A DNA stretch of 64,000 nt from Coriaria nepalensis (Eukaryota; Streptophyta; Magnoliopsida; Cucurbitales; Coriariaceae), in NCBI GenBank assembly GCA_027186245.1, contig CP114486.1:10244501-10308500 (forward strand), written 5' to 3'. Positions 56,903 through 64,000 of this stretch are shown here, one piece after another (the first letter of the stretch is position 1; each line of letters opens with the position of its first letter). Below the pieces are notes generated by a model that was given only the letters and a program-made list of their open reading frames with translations, searched no databases and was not told the DNA's origin. Made by a program: the position numbers and the translations under genes.

Positions 56903-59900
56903 TTAGACTCGGAAATACAGGAGATCTGGGTCGATCTCACTGGGAATCTTTCTTGGAGGAGGGAACTTTTGTAGAAGTTTTGCAATACTCTGAGCAGCTT
57001 CCAAATAAGAAGCTCGTTTGCCTACTGAATTAGTAGAAACCTTTTCCTTCTTCACTACAAGATTATCTAGTGCGTTCTTCTTTAGTTTCCAGCCACCGGT
57101 TCTGAAATTGAAGTCATACAAAGTGAGAAACCTTTGCCCATAAACAGCTATAAACTCCAATGCTGCCAGAATGAACTCGAACTTCTCGTTCGACATGTAG
57201 TATGGAAAGTTTACTCTTGTCCACCCTGGTTTTATTCCAGAATAGCCCTATTAACACAAAAACAGTAATTGAATAAGTAAATATGATCTATATTTTATAG
57301 TGAACCACTGAATTATTTTGCTGTCATATTTACCTTCATAACCATAGATCTATATTTTTCTGAGAGAGCTTGATCAATGTTGAGCAAGTTGTGACCATAC
57401 GGTCCAGCACAGTTGCACCCTCCACGAGCCTGAATGCCGAAAAGATCACTAAGGAGAGAAGCAACAAAAGGGCCATGGAGGGGTTTGTATCTCCTACTCC
57501 CTGTCTCCGACCACATATAAAGCTTTTCCTCCATGGAAGAATTAGTAGTGGAGTAGATAAGAAACGACAATGTGGCCTGTCGTTTAACACTTGTGTTGCC
57601 TAGAACACAAATGTTCTTATTTGAGGAAAGTCTGTCTAGTGCCCTTCTGTTGTAGTCGTGTTCCTGTTTCTCTATCACTGGGTAGGATATATATTCCTTT
57701 ACCCAAAATGCTAATGCTGCTCTTATTATCTGCGTTATTTGTGGGGTCCCACCATTTTCCCTTTCTTCTATGTCATCATAGTATAATGTGTCCTGCAATT
57801 CAACGACCAAATAGGTTAGAAAACTAAGAATCTTTGGGTCTCAAATCAATTACCCATTAATTGCCAAAAAATATAAAAATTTCTCTCTCTCAATATATTA
57901 TAATATTGATATAATATATGATAGGATAGTATGAGGTTGATATATATGATTTAGATGAATTGATGCACTAAAAAATATTAATAGAAATATTACATATAAC
58001 GGTTTACAAAATCGATTACCTCTTCAGTGAAGGGATTGACATAGTCAACTGTTCCACCTCCACAAGTAGAAGGGGCAGAAGATTTGAGCTGATAAAGAGC
58101 CGTGTTCATCAGAAGAATGCCTGGTGTTCCAGGCCCTCCTAGAAATTTATGTGCGCTTAGAAAAACAACGTCGTATCCTTCCATCTCTCCTGACCTCATG
58201 TCAATCTCCACATAAGGCCCACTGCATATCAAAACAGAATGCACAACCATTAGTTCCTTGATTAATTCAAACCCACTAAAGCCAATTTGCTTTGTATAGT
58301 TCTTGTACTGTACCTTGCTGCAAAATCAAAGCAAGCAAACGCTCCATATTGGTGAAGAAGCCTAGCAATTGCTCGAGTATCAGAATAAATGCCGGTGACA
58401 TTACTACAAGCCGAAAAAGAACCCAAAAGAGGCCTATTTGAATACTTAAACCCTTCAAGTTTCAATCTCAAATCCTCCATATCCAATAACCCATTACCAT
58501 CCAAACCAATGTGCACCACCTCGGCTATGCTCTGCCGCCATGAAAGGAGGTTCGAATGGTGCTCATGTGGACCGACGAAAACCACCCACCTTTCTTCATC
58601 ACTCAAGCTTCTTATTACTCTTTCTCTTAGAATTGAAGGGACTGAAATTCCCATTACTTCTTGAAGTCTTTTAATGGCGGCTGTCGACCCGGCCCCACAG
58701 AACAAGAGTGCATCAGCTTCTTGGTTGCCTCCTAAGCAGTTCTTAATGTACATGGTTGCCTCTTTGACCATTTGGGTTGTCCTGTGCCCCACATAACTAT
58801 CGGATGTATGTGTATTACCTACACATCATAATAAGAGTTTTCAAAACTCGATTTTATTCAATTTTTCAAACTCTTAGACAAATATGTAACATCAATTCAA
58901 ATATAATCTTACACTAATATGGTATTGTTCTTAATTTTATGTAATTTGAAATTCATTTTCTTTATCAATAGGTTTAAAATAAAAGGATGTTTAAATATAT
59001 GAAATTAAACTTAGATACTCTATAAATATCCATGCAATTTATGTCGGTGTAATTTATGATAATACTATTTAAGAAATTTTCCTGTAATTAAGATTTTATC
59101 ACAAAAGGAACTTAATGATCTTGACTATTTAAATTTATTAAATATGCTGCCATTATATTAATATATTTAAAAATGTCATTTTTATATTTTTAATAAAATT
59201 AAATAATTAAAATTAAATATCTTTTTTTATAATAAAATTTTAATTATAAATTATATCAAATTACACGAAACAATATATACAGTACATTTTTGGTATAGTA
59301 ATATAATGGCAGATTGTTAGTTGGATTTTTTGAAATGATCCTCGGATCTAGTAAAAGGGCAGACGAAACTCAAGTCAAACAAGAAAGTCGATGCGTCATG
59401 CGTGGGCTTGTCGGTTTGACTTTAGAATGTCTCTAGAACAATGTAATAAATACTGTTTTTTCAGTTGTATTTATTAATTATAAAAATGCTGCAAAAAGTT
59501 GGATACCAAACTGATAGTTCAGACTTTATTATTAGAATTTAAAACACTGAAAATTTTTATGCCATAAATATTTAAGAAAATTATATTAAAAAAAAAAAAA
59601 AACATACCGTAAAAGGGAAGAACATTGGCGATGATGAAATCTTCAATATATTGAAGAGATCGTCCAGAGGCAGTGGTATCAGCATAAAGCAGCCTTCTTT
59701 TTCCAAATGGAGAATCAAACTCGGCATCTTCTCCAATCATTTGACATCTCAACCAATTTAGCTTCTTCTCCGCTGATGAATGATCATCGGATTTCATTGA
59801 CAACTCCATTCCTAGCGTTTTCATTGATTTCGGACAATGACACAAATCATCATCGTCTCCTTTTTGTGCTACTGTTTTTTTCTCTCTGATCGTAAAACTA

Positions 59901-59974
59901 CACGAGTTTCTACCCATGTTGATGTCGTTGTTCTTCAACTCTTGATCGTTTGGAGGCAACAATTCCAACTCCAT
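56903..59974 (-). CDS. PLP-dependent class V aminotransferase, cysteine-desulfurase-like
   Basis: Fold-type I PLP enzyme related to NifS/SufS and to the desulfurase domain of molybdenum cofactor sulfurase. Coding exons (gene order): 59608-59974, 58314-58818, 58020-58221, 57334-57792, 56903-57247. Total 625 residues with consistent phases. The start is the ATG at 59972-59974. The N-terminal 60 residues are acidic and poorly conserved-looking. The fold begins with RLLYADTTASGRSLQYIEDF, then LPFYGNTHTSDSYVGHRTT, ALLFCGAGSTAAIKRLQEV, VFVGPHEHHSNLLSWR, GSFSACSNVTGIYSDT and FACFDFAA. The PLP-binding lysine is in FLSAHKFLGGPGTPGIL (about residue 316). A later GIQARGGCNCAGPYG (cysteines near 484-486) sits where SufS-type desulfurases carry their catalytic Cys. 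Substrate and compartment are unknown; I see no obvious organelle signal. Confidence 0.92.
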
Positions 59975-61460
59975 ATTTAAGTGAAGAAGAAGGAGGAGGA
60001 GGAGGAGGAGAGGGATTTGTGTTTGGAAAGTGGGAAAAGTGTGGAATAGATAAAGAGAAGAAGTCCATGCAATTCAGTGGGCTAAATAGAGGTGCTGGAA
60101 ATTCATTAAAGCCAACTGAAGTGAAAATCTGCGTCTCGAAGGCTTTGGTGTATTGATAGAAAATTTGAAGTGTTCAATTCTGGGGGCAAAAAGACTTGCA
60201 TTCAATGGGACAGGACCAAGCTTCATCAGCTGCCTTTTTGATGAGCCTTTTATTTGACTTTTTTAAACCTTACTATATATAATATATTTATTGGGGGTTT
60301 TTTTTTTTTATACTTTTTTTTGCGCCAAAAACTATTGCCCGCTGTTTTTTTTTTTTGGGTCCAAAACTTGTGGCCCATTTTTACTATCCTACAGCCTCTA
60401 CCCCCCCTATATGTCGAATTGGCTAGGTCTCTTAATGTTTTAATTATAATAATCCTCCTAATTTCATATAAATAAATTTCAAAATTTAAAATTTACTCCA
60501 AATTAAATATTTTATTTTATAATTTTTAGCCTAAAAATCACAAAAACTATTCTAAAATTATAAATTTGATAAACGAAATATTTTAGATTTATCTTTAAAT
60601 CATTAATATTTATTTTTATATTTTCAACTATATTTTAATTATTTTATATTTGTCCACCCAAATATTTGGCCAAGGAGGGTGGAAAATGTTGTGTTGTGGA
60701 GATGGAGGTGACGGTGAAAGGGTGTAGAGATTGAAATTTTGATTTAAAAGATATTAAAATTAGAATTTGGGTTAAAAAAATAAAAGGAAATATTTAAAAT
60801 TTTAGATTTATATATATGAAATTATAGTTCATTATAATAAAAGTTTTAAAATAAGATATTTATTATAGTTATTAAAATTTAAATTATTCATTATAATTAT
60901 ATCAAAGTTTGAGGGGTTCTTCCTAATTTTCTCAATTTATTTGCTTTTAATCTCAGTTTTCAAATTAAAATGAATGATAGACGAGGGTTGCATATGAATT
61001 TACACTCTTAAAGTTGCACATGAACTACCTCACGCTCATTAGATATGATAATAATGATTGCAGTTACTAGTAAATCATTTTAAGTTTATTAATTTTATGG
61101 ATGAATCTCTTGACATTTTAAAAATTACAAGTTGATGCTTTAGAGATAAGCAAGGCACATTTCTACTATGTGACAGTGTTTCCGTTCAATAGACACATTT
61201 GCCTCATGGGTCTATGTGCAAGCAAGACGATGAGAAAGTAGATGGGAAATAACTGGATCGACGAAAAGGGGGATAAAATCCATCTTTAGTCGATTCTTGG
61301 TGCAAAATTGTTCCTATGATCTTTTATACGAAAATAAAAGAGATGAAATTCAAAGGTAACATTATCCTTAGAGAATTCAGTGACATATAGTAAATGTTTT
61401 TCAATATGAACTTGAAAGAATTAAATTTTGTATATAAGATGAAAGATCAAATATGATGAA
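59975..61460. other. Upstream region of the PLP enzyme gene and AT-rich intergenic DNA
   Basis: A GGA/GAG repeat lies in the leader (59990-60012). A TATA-like cluster (ATATTATATATAG in gene direction) lies at about 60269-60283. The rest is AT-rich without recognisable genes. Confidence 0.4.
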
Positions 61461-61470
61461 TATGCAAACC

Positions 61471-61890
61471 TGAACCATTACCAGCTTTGATAGCATCTAG
61501 ACCCGTGTACTCCTCAGCAGGAATGTTCATGTTATTGAGATCTACAATCAAATTATTGGTACTACCCGTATTTGAGTACCAAGTTGGATCAACATAATCA
61601 ATATAAACTTATGGGTTAGAACACTGTATCGGGCCGGATTAGTAGGGTTAGAACATAGCCATAGGTTTCTTGAAGGGTGGGGTAGATAGGATCGGGTTAT
61701 GAGGCTCTGATACAAAACTAGAGTGATAAATATAGAAGAATATTATTATTATTTATCCATTTTTCTCCCATTCTCTTTCTCAATTACATATTCTCATTTG
61801 CTTAGAACTTAGGCCTAATGTCAACTAGGTTGGATACTTGGACCCATCATGGATCCGTCCAACTCGGCTTTCCCACCCAATTATTCTACA
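61471..61890 (-). mobile_element. Truncated Ty1/copia remnant (protease fragment, primer site, one LTR)
   Basis: The minus strand of 61471-61590 translates as a copia protease region (WYSNTGSTNNLIVDLNNMNI, EEYTGLDAIKAGNGSGL), with the DTGAT-type active site reading NTGST. A decayed primer-binding site (GTATCAGAGCC) lies at 61703-61713. Beyond it, a segment starting TGATAAATATAG and ending TTATTCTACA (61724-61890) has LTR-like ends. Most of gag and all downstream pol are missing. Confidence 0.6.
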
Positions 61891-62378
61891 AGCTGAAACA
61901 CATACATTTTTTAAAATACATATATTTGTCATAGACATGTATGTACAAATATATAGGTTCATTTTCAAAAAAAGTAAGGACCGTGTAAGCCGGATGTAAG
62001 ACCACTAGTCCTCATCTTGTAAGAGTCAGATTAGGCTCATTAGCTAGGATCCAATAATTGGTGGGTCGAGTACAGTGTACATAGTGCACAAAAAAGAAAA
62101 AAAAAACACAAATAGTCCACAAATGGTCTATCTGGCTTTGGCTTAATATTGGTATGTGAAACAAGCAACCTCACCTCTTTTATCAAGAGCCTTGGATACG
62201 TACACACACATGCATGCACACTGCGTAATCATGGCCTATTTGTTTTTCTTCTCACCCGTGAACATATATGTTCTTGGCATTATGCAAGGCATTGGGCTAG
62301 CTCTTATATCATTGCCTACCTGCCAAACAGCTTCTGCCACTCCCATCACCCAATTTTTTTTAATTAAATTAAATATTA

Positions 62379-62897
62379 CTTTCATTTAGAGATGAAAAAA
62401 TGGGTCGAACCATTCCGACTTCGGCACGGTGCATATTATGTCGTGGTGTGCCGGTCCGTGAGCTCATTTAAGCTCATATGTATATTTTGGCATATGAGTT
62501 TCTTTCAACTCGTGAGTTTGAAAATTTGTTTTTTTTAAATAATTTTAAATAAAAAAAGAATTTTAAAGTAATTAGTAAAATACTAATAATATAATACATG
62601 TTTTATATATTATTAATTATTCATAATAGTTATTATTTAATAAATTAGAAAGATTTTTAACATACAAAATGATTTTCGGAAAAAAAAAAAAAACCCCTAA
62701 GATTAGGAGACGCTTTTGAACCTGTGCTTCGGACGAGTCCGACATGCCGATACAGGAAATTTCATGTCGTGTCGTGTCACGCTAGCTCACGTGCCTGCAT
62801 GGTTGGGCACAGCACGGCCCGACATCCATGTCCGTGCTCGTGTCATGTCGTGCATGCTCGTATCGGCTTGGCCCATTTTATTATCTCTACTTTCAAT
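62379..62897. mobile_element. Non-autonomous hAT-like element with 8-bp target duplication
   Basis: The element is 62387-62889. Its ends are imperfect inverted repeats: TAGAGATGAAAAAATGGGTC on the left and, reverse-complemented, TAGAGATAATAAAATGGGCC on the right. The flanks are CTTTCATT (62379-62386) and CTTTCAAT (62890-62897), an 8-bp duplication with one mismatch, as expected for hAT. The interior is GC-rich at both ends (CGGCACGG, GTCGTGTCGTGTCACG) and AT-rich in the middle. There is no transposase. Confidence 0.75.
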
Positions 62898-62905
62898 TTA
62901 TATCT

Positions 62906-63398
62906 ACTACAATCAGTGGTAGATTTGAGATTTTCTTAATATAAGAGCCAATTATTCAAAATAAATTTAGGAATTTTTTTCTTTTAACATGGTGGTTGAT
63001 TTTTCAAGTATAATGGCATAGGGGAATTCACGATATTCAAAGGGTTGGTTGATTGTAAAAGATTAAGACTCTTGAGATCTTGAATTTAAACATATAAAAA
63101 TTATTTATTGAATCTTATTTTATAAATAAATAAATAAAATCTAAAAACTTAGGAAGAGTTAAAAATTTAGAAGGAGGAAGTTATATACGAAGAAAGAGAG
63201 AGAGAAAAAAAAAAAAGTGAAGGTCCGCCTAAAAACTTAAAAATTTTAATTTGTTCATAAATTATATAAAAAAAAAAATTAAATTAAATTAAATTAAATT
63301 AAAATTCACACTAAATTATAAAAATTTACAAAAATTAAAAAACTCATAAGGTCGGTGGAACTATAGCTATTAGCTGGTGGATCCGTCCCGACTACAAT
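62906..63398. mobile_element. Second non-autonomous hAT-like element with 8-bp target duplication
   Basis: Flanked by the perfect 8-bp repeat ACTACAAT (62906-62913 and 63391-63398). The element 62914-63390 begins CAGTGGTAGATTTGAGATTT and ends GCTGGTGGATCCGTCCCG. These are diverged inverted ends of the widespread plant CAGTGGCGGATC...-type hAT family, and most mismatches are transitions. It contains an (AAATT)n stretch near 63277-63303. It starts only 16 bases after the neighbouring hAT-like element's duplication ends. Confidence 0.65.
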
Positions 63399-63399
63399 C

Positions 63400-64000
63400 T
63401 ATATTTACTAGAGTTAAGTTCATTAAATATCTTAAATCTGAAGTTAAACGAAATTAAATATCAATTAAATATGGTATGATACACATAAATAAATATAAAT
63501 TAAATATTTAATAAATAATCTCATGTGAACCCCGCGACCCGCATGGACGGCCCACCGAACTAAAAAGAAAGTTTTAGTTAATAAATAATATAATATATGA
63601 TTTAAATTTATAATTAAATATTTGAAATGTATTATAATTTAATGATTTATTAACTTTATTTAAGTTATTGGGTTTATTAAAAGTATGGGTTCAATTCCTT
63701 CCACTTTCATTTTTCATTATTTTTTTCACCTTTTTTTTCTTCTTTTTTTTTTTTTATATAAATAAAATTAGTTTTTCAATTTTTTTTTCCTTAATTTTCT
63801 TAAATTTAAAAAAAAAAATTCAGTTTTTTTCCTATTTTTTATTACTTATTTAATTACCCACTAATTCCTTATTTATTTAATTTATTTTATTTTTTAATAT
63901 TAAGAATATTATTTATATTTATTATTAATTAAATTTCAGCCGATTTTTCTTAGTGATTCCACTGTCCAAGTAAAACCCCTTTCAAACTTAGAATGCTTTA
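63400..64000. other. AT-rich intergenic DNA at the right edge, nothing recognised
   Basis: Poly-T and poly-A rich sequence. No reading frame, repeat structure or regulatory site can be supported. Confidence 0.5.

Noticed and set aside
62716..62939. Overlapping plus-strand frames with Cys/His/Arg-rich peptides
   Set aside because: They lie inside the GC-rich end of the hAT-like element and have no coding resemblance.

Overview
This window is nuclear DNA of a flowering plant, very probably a eudicot. The genes carry many short introns with GT..AG borders, the intergenic DNA is AT-rich, and both retrotransposon classes use a plant-type initiator-Met tRNA primer site. I could not fix the species. 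Seven genes are supported by spliced reading frames whose exon phases add up, and two of them carry whole LTR retrotransposons inside introns.

Layout. 1-7886 (minus): MAPKKK3/YODA-type MAP kinase kinase kinase, cut by the left edge; its ninth intron holds an old, integrase-less Ty3/gypsy element (about 728-4719). 8186-9552: palindromic Mutator-like element with a 9-bp target duplication. 10107-10828: probable gypsy LTR remnant. 12294-14290 (minus): NAC transcription factor of the NAC082/NAC103 type with a triplicated 72-residue C-terminal repeat. 15908-16204 (minus): unrecognised small ORF. 18739-28463 (minus): type III phosphatidylinositol 4-kinase beta, 16 coding exons. 30969-31988 (plus): CDC123/D123 homologue. 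32855-37198 (minus): GT106-type O-fucosyltransferase-like protein, with a probable GC-AG first intron. 37.6-43.7 kb: gene-poor, with a PIF/Harbinger transposase fragment, a decayed MULE transposase fragment and a roughly 73-bp tandem repeat. 43713-56210 (plus): FtsHi4-type plastid AAA protein lacking the protease zinc site; its eleventh intron holds a young Ty1/copia element in antisense (49254-54211). 56903-59974 (minus): PLP-dependent class V aminotransferase/cysteine-desulfurase-like protein. 61.4-63.4 kb: a copia remnant and two side-by-side hAT-like non-autonomous elements.

The genes do not form a pathway. They are housekeeping or signalling genes: MAPK signalling, stress/ribosome-related NAC, Golgi/TGN phosphoinositide synthesis, eIF2 assembly, Golgi glycosylation, plastid protein import/biogenesis and PLP chemistry. 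The adjacent, same-strand NAC and PI4K-beta pair matches the neighbouring pairs I recall from Arabidopsis (NAC103 with PI4Kbeta1, NAC082 with PI4Kbeta2), so it is probably ancient microsynteny. The most informative unusual features are the transposable elements and their decay, the NAC repeat expansion, the GC-AG intron and a relict exon copy in the O-fucosyltransferase gene. I found no convincing new biological system.
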